Virus record (IMG/VR): IMGVR_UViG_3300033150_000846
Location: 1-64,000 of that record
Source: a virus
Direction: 5' to 3' (one strand)
DNA: 64,000 nt
The notes beneath the pieces were generated by a model. The model did no database searches. It saw only the letters and a list, made by a program, of their open reading frames with translations, and had not been told where the DNA came from. Shown here piece after piece: positions 6,909 to 16,083 of this stretch; positions within the stretch are counted from its first letter, which is position 1; every line of letters begins with the position of its first letter. Both the position numbers and the translations under genes were made by a program.

Positions 6909-8364
6909 GCTGCCGCCGTGGGTAGTTTACCATAGTGCTGCATACATGGGAGGTAAGGGGCTGCTGTACGGTACCGGCCCCATATACAACAGGGAGGCTC
7001 GTACCAAACAGAACTTTGCCTTTCCGGTAGAGAACGGCGATTTTTCACTATTTGCAAATGACAGATTCGACTTTGTTTTACTGGGCAGTGTTGGTGCTGA
7101 TATCACTGAGTCTGTTGTATCTGAAGCCGCCGGACACTTACGTGTAGGCGGCAACTTAATTCTTGCTCTGTCCTTCTCGGACCCTTCCTCGGCCCTCCCC
7201 CAAATCAATGAAGTTGTCTCCAAGTGTGGGTACTGGCTCAAGAAAGACCAGTTCGTCAAAGACGGCATAGTCTACGCTATTTTTAAGCGGCTTCGGGGGC
7301 GGCTTGGGCTGAAGCAGAACCCCGCTGCCAAACTCCCTCGGGCGTGTGTGAGCCGGTTGGGGGCCATTGGGGACATGATTATGGTCACTCCTTTGCTCAG
7401 GTGCTTGAAGGAGGACGGCTACTATGTGACCGTCAATGGCTCAACGGCGAGCATTCCGGTGCTGTTCAACAATCCCAATGTGGACAACATAGTTCCGCAG
7501 GTTCGCAACATTGTGCCTAACCGGGAGCTTGGGCAGTACTGGGCGTATTGGGCCAAGAAATACGATAAGTACGTGAATCTTTCTGAGAGTATTGAGGGGA
7601 CACTGTTGAAGGTCGAGGGTAGACGAGACTTCTACACAACTAAAGAGTGGCGGCACAAGATGTGCAATGTGAACTACTATGATGCTAGTTTGGCAGCGGG
7701 GTCATATGGGCATGTGAGGGGAAGGAACGGGGAGATTTACTTGACGGCCAAGGAGCGCAGGTTTGCTAAGCGGATGTTGCCGGACGATACGTTTAATATT
7801 GTGGTGTCCTTGACCGGTACTAGCCATCACAAGTATAATCCTTTGCTTGGTCCTATTCTTGGGCGATACTTGAATGAGCACCCTGAGACGAGGGTTTTCA
7901 TGGTTGGGGACGAGCGAGCCAGCCGGGTGACGTTTGTGCATTCACAGGCGATTGATCTTACGGGGAAGACAACGTTGAGGGAGGTGTTTGCTCTGGTGGA
8001 GCGGGCGGATCTGGTTATTGGGCCGGAGACGGCGCTGACAAACGCGGCTGCTTGTTTTGACACGCCTGAGATTGTCTTTTTGTCTCACAGTACGCGGGAG
8101 AACTTGACGAAGTACTGGAAAAATTGCGTGGCACTGGAGCCGGAAGGGTGTCCTTGTTACCCGTGCCACCAGCTTCATTATAGTGAGGATAGTTGTCCGT
8201 TGGCCAATATTCAAGATGAGAAAGGGGAGGTGTTGGCTACCGGTCCGCTGTGTGCTATGGGAAGCGTGTCAGCCGAGAGAATAGTCAAGGCCATCGACGA
8301 TTTGAGGGGTGACTGTGCTATAATGAAGAGGCATGGCACTACAATGGACGCGGAGCGAACTTAG
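6874..8364 (+). CDS. GT9 heptosyltransferase-like protein with N-terminal methyltransferase-like region
   Basis: A 496-residue protein. From about residue 150 it resembles ADP-heptose:LPS heptosyltransferases (GT-B fold, family GT9): SRLGAIGDMIMVTPLLRCLK for the N-terminal nucleotide-sugar fold, then VVSLTGTSHHKYNP, FMVGDE, and the acceptor/donor loop DLVIGPETALTNAAACFDTP near the C-terminal domain. The first 140 residues (FDFVLLGS...RVGGNLIL) look like the back half of a methyltransferase fold but lack a clear SAM-binding glycine motif. GT9 enzymes add heptose to LPS core; here the acceptor is unknown and could be a virion protein, host LPS or DNA. Two copies of the interspersed motif lie inside (7319, 7688). 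Confidence 0.8.
   Translation: MSSPLTKKKSSRLPPWVVYHSAAYMGGKGLLYGTGPIYNREARTKQNFAFPVENGDFSLFANDRFDFVLLGSVGADITESVVSEAAGHLRVGGNLILALSFSDPSSALPQINEVVSKCGYWLKKDQFVKDGIVYAIFKRLRGRLGLKQNPAAKLPRACVSRLGAIGDMIMVTPLLRCLKEDGYYVTVNGSTASIPVLFNNPNVDNIVPQVRNIVPNRELGQYWAYWAKKYDKYVNLSESIEGTLLKVEGRRDFYTTKEWRHKMCNVNYYDASLAAGSYGHVRGRNGEIYLTAKERRFAKRMLPDDTFNIVVSLTGTSHHKYNPLLGPILGRYLNEHPETRVFMVGDERASRVTFVHSQAIDLTGKTTLREVFALVERADLVIGPETALTNAAACFDTPEIVFLSHSTRENLTKYWKNCVALEPEGCPCYPCHQLHYSEDSCPLANIQDEKGEVLATGPLCAMGSVSAERIVKAIDDLRGDCAIMKRHGTTMDAERT
7319..7333 (-). repeat. interspersed 15-bp motif, copy 3
   Basis: ACCCCGCTGCCAAAC on the + strand, at the junction of the two domains of the heptosyltransferase-like gene, read there as NPAAK. 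Confidence 0.95.
7688..7702 (+). repeat. interspersed 15-bp motif, copy 4
   Basis: GTTTGGCAGCGGGGT in the same gene as copy 3, opposite orientation, 369 bp away; read as LAAG. Confidence 0.95.
8316..8324 (+). promoter_or_regulatory. extended -10 promoter before the adaptor gene
   Basis: TGCTATAAT, an extended -10 box (TGn plus a perfect TATAAT at 8319-8324) inside the end of the preceding gene. The ATG at 8333 lies about 2 nt from the predicted transcription start. No good -35. Confidence 0.55.
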
Positions 8365-9265
8365 GGCGGCTGTACGTAGGGAGTTGATGGACTCCGGGGG
8401 AGCTTGGTGGACTGACTCTGAGCTTAACAATTACCTGGATGCTTGGCAAGACAAGGTAAATGATGAGCTTGAGTTTGTTTGGGGAACCGCGACATACGCT
8501 ACTTCTTCCAGCACTTGCACTCTTACCGACATTGCCACTGATATACTAAGGCCCAGCCTTGTATATTGGGAGGCTACTCTACTTTCTCCACTCACTACAG
8601 AGGAGCTCAGTATTATTAAGCGTGATTGGCGAAATGTGACTACTGGGGGAGTGCCTGCTGTTGTTTACCGGGAGACGGAAGGGGAGTTCGGGTTGTGGCC
8701 TCCTCCCGACAGCACGGGCACACTTACCTTGGAGTACCCGGTCAAGCTGTCGTTTTCCACTGACACGGACACTTGTAATCTTCCTCCGTGGACGCGGTAC
8801 AGTTGCGTGGATTATTGTGCGTACAGGGCCTATGCTCGGAATGGGCCGACAGCGGACATGAACCGGGCTTTGGCCTACAAAGCAGCGTTCAAGGAGCGTT
8901 TGCTGAAGTATAAGAAAGTGAAAAGGAAGTTCTTCCCGAGGCTGTACACAGGCTTTGTTGAGGCTGAAGACTTCGAGAAGAGACTTGTTAGTCCGTCGTT
9001 TGGAGGTTTAGACGTGATTGTTACCGGGCCTTCTGGTTTGGCGTTTTACGATGAGGTACCCTCTGGGACCATTAATGGTTCAAATGATACGTTCACGCTC
9101 ACTCACTCCCCCAGCCCAACAGACAGCTTGAAGCTGTTTCTGGATGGCGTGTTGCTGAAGCAAGACACTCACTATACGCTTAGTGGCAGCACAATTACGT
9201 TCGTTGCAGCGTATATTCCGCAGACCGGGCAGACACTGTTTGCTAGCTACAGATACTCTACGTAG
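8333..9265 (+). CDS. head-tail adaptor-like protein
   Basis: A 310-residue protein. The N-terminal 190 residues (MALQWTRSELRAAVRREL, then Trp-rich helices and a YRAYARNG segment) resemble phage adaptor or connector proteins that bind the portal. The C-terminal 80 residues (GTINGSNDTFTLTHSP...LDGVLL...YTLSGSTITF) form a small beta-domain seen at the ends of many phage structural proteins. GAAGAGG sits only 1 nt before the ATG, too close to act as a normal ribosome site, so translation may be leaderless or coupled to the preceding gene. Confidence 0.65.
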   Translation: MALQWTRSELRAAVRRELMDSGGAWWTDSELNNYLDAWQDKVNDELEFVWGTATYATSSSTCTLTDIATDILRPSLVYWEATLLSPLTTEELSIIKRDWRNVTTGGVPAVVYRETEGEFGLWPPPDSTGTLTLEYPVKLSFSTDTDTCNLPPWTRYSCVDYCAYRAYARNGPTADMNRALAYKAAFKERLLKYKKVKRKFFPRLYTGFVEAEDFEKRLVSPSFGGLDVIVTGPSGLAFYDEVPSGTINGSNDTFTLTHSPSPTDSLKLFLDGVLLKQDTHYTLSGSTITFVAAYIPQTGQTLFASYRYST

Positions 9266-9273
9266 GGGGCGTT

Positions 9274-9933
9274 ATGAGTCTTGTTACGGATGTACAGGAA
9301 ATTTTGGGGGAAGCCGGTGGTGCGACGTTCTGGACCAAGGACCATATTTACGATGCTTTGAATGACGCGCTGTTTGACGAGTATACGCTGGACCACAATA
9401 GTGTTGTCGTTGGGACCAGTATTTGCTCTGCGGGGAATCCATGGATGAATATTCCCAGCAACGTGATGATTCCCCAAACAATCAGCTATAATGGGCAGGA
9501 CTATTGGCCTACCACGTATGCCGAGTTGGAGAGGTATTCGAGTACGTGGAAGGGGGAGACGGCTGACCGGCCTATTGCGTTTGTCCCCGTGTCATGGAAC
9601 GTTCTTCGTGTTTGGCCGGTACCGGATGCGCGATATGAGTTCATTGTTAGGGGAGTTCCATGGCCTGCTGAGATTGCGGCTGGCACGGAAGATGTAGCAT
9701 TGAACTCTATTTGCAAGAGAGCGATTGAGCTAAAAGCTGCCTCCAGGTTGGTCAGGAATACACTTCCTTTGTTCGCTAGAATGTGGGAGGCGGAGGCCCT
9801 CGAAGAAAAAGCCAAGTGGAAGAAGCATCAACGTAACAGGAGAGGGAAGTTTCGCTTTAACCGGCTGCGACCAGTAACCAACTATACTGTTGGTCAGCGT
9901 GGAGCTATATCAGTAATTAAGAGTTGGAGCTAG
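9274..9933 (+). CDS. putative head-tail connector or tail completion protein
   Basis: A 219-residue protein with an N-terminal segment (VTDVQEILGEAGGATFWTKDHIYDALNDAL) of the same style as the preceding adaptor, a beta-rich middle with VWPVPDARYEF, and a very basic C-terminal region (KWKKHQRNRRGKFRFNR). Position between the adaptor and the large tail protein suggests a connector or tail-tube role. No direct family signature recognised, so this is inferred from order and composition. Confidence 0.6.
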   Translation: MSLVTDVQEILGEAGGATFWTKDHIYDALNDALFDEYTLDHNSVVVGTSICSAGNPWMNIPSNVMIPQTISYNGQDYWPTTYAELERYSSTWKGETADRPIAFVPVSWNVLRVWPVPDARYEFIVRGVPWPAEIAAGTEDVALNSICKRAIELKAASRLVRNTLPLFARMWEAEALEEKAKWKKHQRNRRGKFRFNRLRPVTNYTVGQRGAISVIKSWS

Positions 9934-9935
9934 GC

Positions 9936-12900
9936 GTGAAAAGAGAACAGCATTTGGTTGTGTTCAACAAAGTCAACTCTCGTGCTGCCGAGCATCTTCT
10001 CGCTGAGGACGAGGTAGCAACTGCTACTAACGTTGACTTTGCAATGGGGGCTGGCGGGGCACGTGTGAGAAGGGGGAGTTGGAAGCGGTACACTGCCGGA
10101 ACCGGAACAGTCACCCAGTTGTACAGACACTATGACTTGGGTTTGGGCAGTGACTCCAGGGTGTTTGCGATTAGTGGGAAGGATTTGTACCAAGGCTACA
10201 CTGGGACGTTCAGCCTGGTGCAGAGTGGCGGGCTCAATGATGCTAATGGCATTACGTCGTATGGGAACCGAGTATATGTGTCTCTTACACCTGGAGGCAG
10301 TTCTGTAGCTGTTGATACTGACGGGTCTGCTGTGCCTTGGCCGCCGGGAGCTCCGTCTGGCGCTCCTACAATCGGAAGTTCTACTCTTACTCCACTGACC
10401 GTAGTTTCGACAATGACGGTCGAGGAGGGTACAGACGGGGGAGCAACTTCCGGAACATCTACAGGGACTACTGACGCCACTACATTGAGGCTCGAATTCA
10501 GGCACGTTCCCGGCACTAGCGACTTGTCGGTTAATGGCACACACACGATAGGGGATTATGGCATTCATGGAGTATCGCTGAAAATCAGCGATCCTGCCAA
10601 GGTCGTGAAGGTGTCCCAAGACTATTCTATTGGGGATGCAACCTTCACGAACTTTTGGCACACTGAAATGGATGTTTTGTTGGAGTACAAGAGTCTGGCT
10701 GACCCGGAGACTCTCGTGGACTCTCTGTTGCAGAGCGACACTGGGACAGCGGTGAATGCCGACCAGCGCGAGGCAATGGTCAGCATTGCGAGGGACGCTG
10801 TTCGGGTTCCTGTGTCCCATGTGGCTGCCGCCAAGGACTCTTGGACGGTCTGGAAAACAATGAGACCGGATTTTAAATTGATTGGGGAAGGCGGCTCATG
10901 GAGTAATATTGGGGCGGTTCGGATCGTTATTGAAGCGCGGGACCTTGTCACTGTTGAGCTTACCGACTTCAACATATCAGGGGCCGAGGACTACCCGCTC
11001 AACGATGCTAATGTGGGGTATGCATATTGGGAGACCTGGGTAGAGAAGGACTCTGACGGTAACATTATTAGTGAGAGTGCCCCAAGCCCTGTGAGTGGTC
11101 GAGTGAAGATGCAGTATGCTCAGGCCACCGCAACATTTACCGACACTGCTCCAGCAACTCCTTACACGCACAGAATATTGTATGCTCAGGGCGGGTACAT
11201 GCAGCAGCCTTACGCAGTGGCGACGGTTACCGGCACTGCAACCACCGCAGTCCATAACATAACGGACGTGACGGCGATTAGTCGGGGGCGGCCCTTGGAT
11301 ACAGGGGTTTTGTCCGCTCTCTACAACAACATAACTGTTGCAAGCAAGCCCTTCCTCAACAGAATATTTCTTGGCCACATTAACGAGTTGATGTGGACGG
11401 TGCCTGGAAAGCCCAACACTATCCTTACCGGCAATAGTGCCACAGTAAGTCACAAAGGAGACCCAATCAGAGCAATCATTCCCTGGGCATCTACCCTAGT
11501 CATTGTCAATAGGGACACGATTTATGAGATGCATGGAAATGTCTTTGAAGGGAGAGGACAAGACTGGGTGCTGCACAAGACAGCGGCACGTCGAGGGAGC
11601 CTGGCCTTCAACTCTGCAATCGAAACTCCTTACGGAATTCCTCTGGTTGGATTTGATGGGCTGTACTTCTATATTCCGGGGCAAGGCATTGAGCAATCGA
11701 TTGGGTGGATTACCGAGGCGCTTAAGGATGCATGGGAGGGTGTGGAGATTACTGACCCAGGCACACTGAAAGGGGGCAGAATTCCGGTCATCAACTCTTA
11801 CATCTTTAATGCTGTTACCGCCTTCGGCGATGAGAGGCTATACTTGGCGGTACCGACCGGCACCGATCAATATCCAAAGACTCTGTTTGTAATAGACTTT
11901 AAGAGTCAGCGGGTGTGGTGGTACACGTACCCATTCTCGATCTATTCACTGTTTTGGGACGCTATTAACAAAGAGGTGATTGCAGGCTCCTCAAATGGAG
12001 CTATACTCAAGCTTGAAGGAGCGTCGCAAGACACGACGCCTGACGGCACTGTTACACCCATTTCGTGGTTGGTCAAGACCAAGAAGTGGACAACTCCTTC
12101 CGACCTTGTGCTGGAGAATGTACAGGTGGAGTACGAGGGAACAGGGGTCGCTGTCCACGCGTACATTGATGGTACAACCACCATGACGTTGGGCACCCTT
12201 ACCAGTGCAGAGCGCACGTGGGACACTTTGCCGTTTCACGGGACGGTCGGGAACTCTTTGCAGTTTAAGTTTAGTGGGTTGAGGAATTTTGATGGGGACT
12301 GTTGTGTGTATGGGGTGAGTTGGGAAGCCCTTGTTGAGCCGCCCCGCGTAAAGTACTACAAGACTGACTACTTCAACAACGGTAACGATGGGGAGAAGCG
12401 CTGGATTGCAGACTTGACCAAGATCGAAATTCCAGGAACCTCTACGGTGACGAAAGTCAGCTATGTTGACGGCGTTGCCAAAATGACCAGTACGTTCACC
12501 GGCCCGACGAGCGGTCAGCACGTGTTTGTCAACAATTTCCCGAACGAGACATATGGCAACATAGCGTATGGCACTCTTACTGGTAATGGCGAGTTTAAAG
12601 TGTGGGACACGCAGATGGCCGCTGAAAACGAGCCTCTTCCAGTCACCTCCTGGAAGACCGACGTTACGTCCCTTGAAGAGAATATTGTAGACGCCTTTGA
12701 CTGTGACATAAACCCAGGTGGTGGTACAGTGTACGGGACGTGCTTCGTCGATAACACTGCTGTCAGCACTGGCACTTTTACTGGCACAAAGAGACAGTCC
12801 TACACATGGAAGCTCCCCGTTGAGACCTACGGCAGAACTGTCTATGTGTTGTACAGTGTTGCTTCCGGGGGTACCTTTAAGCATTACAATACGTGGTTTC

Positions 12901-13871
12901 ATCTTCGGCCACAGCCGGACAGATGGACCAACTATGTAACAGACAAAATTTCCGGAAACGAGCAAAGATTCGAGAGGCACGAGTGTATTCTAGATCCTCT
13001 TGGGAACACTGTGTACGGGACGGCTTACGTTGATGGGACGGCAGTGAGCACGTTCACTTACACCGGCACTGGGCAAACCTCTTTTGTGAATGCGTTTCCT
13101 GCTGACACGTATGGGCGCACCAGCTATACTATTTACAATGTGGCTAGTGGCCGCTTCAAACACTACAAGACATGGGTAGAGGGTCAGCCTGAGCCGGACA
13201 GGGTGGACAAACACACGGAAATCATTACTCTGCCCACAAAATCAAACCTAAAGACTTGGCTGGCCGAGCTCAACCCCCTCAACCAAACTGTGACAGGAAC
13301 AGCCTACCTGGATGGCACAGCCATAAGCACAGCAACGTTTGGCAGCGGGGTTCGTAAGGTTTTCAGTGTTGCTCTTGATTTGGATGGTTTGCACACTGTT
13401 CAGGCAGGCCATGCTGTAGAAATCAGGTATAATTGTGCTTCGGGCGTGTTTAAGCACTACAAGACTCGGCTGGAGGCTGAAGAGAAGCCCTTTGGTAAGA
13501 AACAATGGGCAATGACGTACAAGAAGGTAGGTGGGGCGACCTCCCTTGACCTTTTGCGGTATTGGCACTTGGATGCTGAAGCGGAGGGAACGGCTACTAT
13601 TACCAGTGTGTGGGACGTTGATGGTACTAGTACGCACACACAGACGCACACCTTGACAGGGAGAGAGCGTCTGTCGGACATGAGCTTTCCTCCTGGAGTC
13701 AGGGCACGCATTTGTCAGGTTAGATTGTGGAGCTCGGAGAACTTTGAAGTGTACAAGAGTGAGCTCGACATTATGCGGGTTGGTGTGAAGGGCTTTAGTC
13801 GAGTGACTGTCCCTGGTACGCCGGTTGAGCAGAAAGTTTTGGTGGGTGAGGAGCGTTTGATCAATGGGTAG
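9936..13871 (+). CDS. very large tail protein with tandem beta-domain repeats
   Basis: A 1311-residue protein starting at GTG 9936, 2 nt after the previous stop, with GGAG at 9926-9929; an upstream in-frame TTG at 9924 is less likely. Residues 1-800 resemble the nozzle or stabilisation proteins of podovirus-like tails (ATATNVDFAMGAGGARVRRGSW at the start). From about residue 810 onward there are at least four tandem units of roughly 90-100 residues, each with a VYGT.(F/Y)VD.TA(V/I)ST core, an ETYGRT strand and ending FKHYKTW. One unit carries the interspersed motif at 13337. The repeats are probably Ig-like or other beta sandwiches exposed on the virion. Confidence 0.7.
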   Translation: MKREQHLVVFNKVNSRAAEHLLAEDEVATATNVDFAMGAGGARVRRGSWKRYTAGTGTVTQLYRHYDLGLGSDSRVFAISGKDLYQGYTGTFSLVQSGGLNDANGITSYGNRVYVSLTPGGSSVAVDTDGSAVPWPPGAPSGAPTIGSSTLTPLTVVSTMTVEEGTDGGATSGTSTGTTDATTLRLEFRHVPGTSDLSVNGTHTIGDYGIHGVSLKISDPAKVVKVSQDYSIGDATFTNFWHTEMDVLLEYKSLADPETLVDSLLQSDTGTAVNADQREAMVSIARDAVRVPVSHVAAAKDSWTVWKTMRPDFKLIGEGGSWSNIGAVRIVIEARDLVTVELTDFNISGAEDYPLNDANVGYAYWETWVEKDSDGNIISESAPSPVSGRVKMQYAQATATFTDTAPATPYTHRILYAQGGYMQQPYAVATVTGTATTAVHNITDVTAISRGRPLDTGVLSALYNNITVASKPFLNRIFLGHINELMWTVPGKPNTILTGNSATVSHKGDPIRAIIPWASTLVIVNRDTIYEMHGNVFEGRGQDWVLHKTAARRGSLAFNSAIETPYGIPLVGFDGLYFYIPGQGIEQSIGWITEALKDAWEGVEITDPGTLKGGRIPVINSYIFNAVTAFGDERLYLAVPTGTDQYPKTLFVIDFKSQRVWWYTYPFSIYSLFWDAINKEVIAGSSNGAILKLEGASQDTTPDGTVTPISWLVKTKKWTTPSDLVLENVQVEYEGTGVAVHAYIDGTTTMTLGTLTSAERTWDTLPFHGTVGNSLQFKFSGLRNFDGDCCVYGVSWEALVEPPRVKYYKTDYFNNGNDGEKRWIADLTKIEIPGTSTVTKVSYVDGVAKMTSTFTGPTSGQHVFVNNFPNETYGNIAYGTLTGNGEFKVWDTQMAAENEPLPVTSWKTDVTSLEENIVDAFDCDINPGGGTVYGTCFVDNTAVSTGTFTGTKRQSYTWKLPVETYGRTVYVLYSVASGGTFKHYNTWFHLRPQPDRWTNYVTDKISGNEQRFERHECILDPLGNTVYGTAYVDGTAVSTFTYTGTGQTSFVNAFPADTYGRTSYTIYNVASGRFKHYKTWVEGQPEPDRVDKHTEIITLPTKSNLKTWLAELNPLNQTVTGTAYLDGTAISTATFGSGVRKVFSVALDLDGLHTVQAGHAVEIRYNCASGVFKHYKTRLEAEEKPFGKKQWAMTYKKVGGATSLDLLRYWHLDAEAEGTATITSVWDVDGTSTHTQTHTLTGRERLSDMSFPPGVRARICQVRLWSSENFEVYKSELDIMRVGVKGFSRVTVPGTPVEQKVLVGEERLING
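13337..13351 (+). repeat. interspersed 15-bp motif, copy 5
   Basis: GTTTGGCAGCGGGGT encoding FGSGV within a tandem beta unit. The matching position in sister units reads FTGT or similar with no length change. Confidence 0.95.
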
Positions 13872-15480
13872 ACCGCACTTCTCCGCAAATGTACCATATG
13901 TCGAAGATATTGATGAGTTGAGGCTGCACGTCATCAATGAAATAAACCGTCTGGCTGGCGTGACTTCCGACCAGACGTTCTATAGTGATGTGTCAGCCAA
14001 CAACAACAGGCTCAAGGAGTTGGCAAACCCTGCCGGTGAATACGACGCGGTCAATCTGCACACGTTGCGGCGAGAGATTGACAAAGCCATGAAGGAGCTT
14101 TATGCGAAGCTGCACCGGCCCAACTTGGGGAAAGCGTTTCGGTACAATGACGAGGAGTTTGAGGTAGTCCCTGGAGGCTTCACTATTAAAGGCGTCGATA
14201 TGACGAAGGCTTTCAACTTCGACACCGACATCTTTGGAAACACCGTAGACTTTACGATCCTCAACGAAGCCATCAAAGAAGACCACATTGCGGCTGGTGC
14301 AGTTACGACTTTGAAGTTGACGACGCAGGAAATTAACATTGGGTATGGCGGCAATGACATGCCGGTCCGCCTGCGAATCTATGATGCTGCGAATAACCCA
14401 ATTGCTTGGATCGGTGATGACTCTGCTGACCATGGTGGCGACACGGATTACGTAGGGGCTTGGTTTAAGAGAGTGCTGTTTGGCGGGGACGGTACTATGG
14501 CCAACATGAAGGCGTTTGCCGATGCCAACGGCAACTTCGTGTTGAAGAGTGTTTGGGTATATGATGCTCTTGGGACTGTTGGTTGGATCGGCCATAGGCA
14601 AATATCTTCGGTTGATTACTATGGGGGTTGGTTTAAAGAACTCTATATTGGCGGGACCGACCCAGCTAGTGCAAAGATCTATGCTGACGGTACCGGCAAT
14701 GTTAGCATTGACGGTGCCACATTTACCCTTACAGCCAACGATATTACGACAACCATAGATCATAGCAGTTACGGCGGAGCTTATCATGGGGTTAGAGTAT
14801 CGGCTTCTACTGGACCTGCGTATACCAGTAGCATTACACCTACTGGATTTTCCCTATTCAACGGAAGTACCCAAACACGCGGTTATTTGTATCTTGATAC
14901 TGCTACTGATGCAGGTAGACTTGCATTAAAAGATACCAATAATGTTGAGAGGGTCGTCTTATTTGCTGGGGCTGGTGCTGGTAACGATAGTCTTTATTGC
15001 TATAGGGATGCCACCATTGGAGGTGAGCTTACAGCAGCGTCAATTGCAGCCCAACCAACTGTTGGAGTTTATAAGCTTGGCGTTAACACCGTTATTGACG
15101 CCAGTGGTAATGTATCTAATCTTAATAATGTTACCCTTGGAGGCAATATTAATGCAACTGGATATGTTAACACTTCTGATGTCTACAAGATGGATGGTAT
15201 TGAGATTGTTAACACCAGTAGGCAGTTCACTGGGGGTGGGATTGCAACTAACAATGGTATTGGCTGTACTGGCTTGAACATCTACACGAGCTACCCCAGT
15301 AGCTATGTTAATGTAATTGGTTCGAGTGGTGAGATAAAGCCCAGGTACTTCGGCGCTTCTAGCAGGCCCACCTTGTCGGATGGAGAAGGAGCTTTTTGGT
15401 GGGATTCTGCGAACAGCAAGTTTTATTGGCTGGCCCGAGTAGGCAGCAACTACTTCAAGGTTGAAATGCCTTTAGCATAG
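13864..15480 (+). CDS. tail fibre-like structural protein
   Basis: A 538-residue protein overlapping the previous gene by 8 nt. The N-terminal 60 residues are helical and resemble a virion-attachment segment; the rest is Gly/Asp/Thr-rich beta structure with repeated phrases (VLFGGDGTMANMKAFADANGN, LYIGGTDPASAKIYADGTGN), followed by fibre-like sequence and a C-terminal block (STRPTLSDGEGAFWWD-like: SSRPTLSDGEGAFWWDSANS) typical of phage fibre ends. Likely a side fibre or tail appendage; receptor unknown. Confidence 0.65.
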   Translation: MGRPHFSANVPYVEDIDELRLHVINEINRLAGVTSDQTFYSDVSANNNRLKELANPAGEYDAVNLHTLRREIDKAMKELYAKLHRPNLGKAFRYNDEEFEVVPGGFTIKGVDMTKAFNFDTDIFGNTVDFTILNEAIKEDHIAAGAVTTLKLTTQEINIGYGGNDMPVRLRIYDAANNPIAWIGDDSADHGGDTDYVGAWFKRVLFGGDGTMANMKAFADANGNFVLKSVWVYDALGTVGWIGHRQISSVDYYGGWFKELYIGGTDPASAKIYADGTGNVSIDGATFTLTANDITTTIDHSSYGGAYHGVRVSASTGPAYTSSITPTGFSLFNGSTQTRGYLYLDTATDAGRLALKDTNNVERVVLFAGAGAGNDSLYCYRDATIGGELTAASIAAQPTVGVYKLGVNTVIDASGNVSNLNNVTLGGNINATGYVNTSDVYKMDGIEIVNTSRQFTGGGIATNNGIGCTGLNIYTSYPSSYVNVIGSSGEIKPRYFGASSRPTLSDGEGAFWWDSANSKFYWLARVGSNYFKVEMPLA

Positions 15481-15486
15481 TAGAGT

Positions 15487-16083
15487 ATGAAAATGCGAGT
15501 GATTAGTGGAACAACCGTAGATATAATCGAGCCCTTTCCTGAAGGGCAATACAGTCGCCTTTGGCGATGGACCAAGATGACGAAGATGATTACGGCTCTC
15601 GATGGGTCTCCCCAATCGGAGAAGGACTTCATAGAGTTCATGAAGAACACTTCTCCATTCTGTCGCTCCTTTGGGGTGATCGACAAGAACAATGAGCTAG
15701 GGCTTAGACACGAGGCTCCGATTATCGGGTTTGTAATGTTCGAGCCGATGCCGCCTTGCTCGTTGTATGCTCACATAGCGTCAAGCCGCAGGGCCTGGGG
15801 AACAGGCCTTATGGAGGAAGCAGCCAAACTTGCCATTGACGAAGTGTTTAAGACAGAGCCAGGAGCTCTTAGAGTAAGCGCGGCAATTCCTGCTTTTAAC
15901 AAGAGGGCCATTGAGTTTGCCAAGAAGGTAGGTATGCACAAAGATGGGTTCTTTTTGAAGGCAGCAACCATAAAGGGCAAACCAATCAATATCGTGCATT
16001 TTGGTATAATAAGAGAAGACAAAAAGGAGACAGAGGAAGATGGCGTCAGCACTGGTAGGGATAGCGAAGCCCTTGATAGGTAG
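15487..16083 (+). CDS. GNAT-family acetyltransferase
   Basis: A 198-residue protein with the features of a GNAT N-acetyltransferase: a central beta strand (PIIGFVMFEPMP), the acetyl-CoA loop region RRAWGTGLMEEAAKLAID in the place of the usual R-x-x-G-x-G/A, and a late AFNKRAIEFAKKVGMHKDGF helix-strand typical of the fold's C terminus. The substrate is unknown. GNAT genes among virion genes are found in several phages. The 3' end overlaps the next gene by 44 nt and contains an extended -10 box for it. Confidence 0.75.
   Translation: MKMRVISGTTVDIIEPFPEGQYSRLWRWTKMTKMITALDGSPQSEKDFIEFMKNTSPFCRSFGVIDKNNELGLRHEAPIIGFVMFEPMPPCSLYAHIASSRRAWGTGLMEEAAKLAIDEVFKTEPGALRVSAAIPAFNKRAIEFAKKVGMHKDGFFLKAATIKGKPINIVHFGIIREDKKETEEDGVSTGRDSEALDR
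16002..16010 (+). promoter_or_regulatory. extended -10 promoter before internal virion genes
   Basis: TGGTATAAT (TGn plus perfect TATAAT at 16005-16010), 30 bp before the ATG at 16040, with AAGGAGA between. No clear -35. Confidence 0.5.

Noticed and set aside
11991-12980. Long leftward frames opposite the large tail protein
   Set aside because: Antisense shadows of a clearly repeated beta-domain protein.
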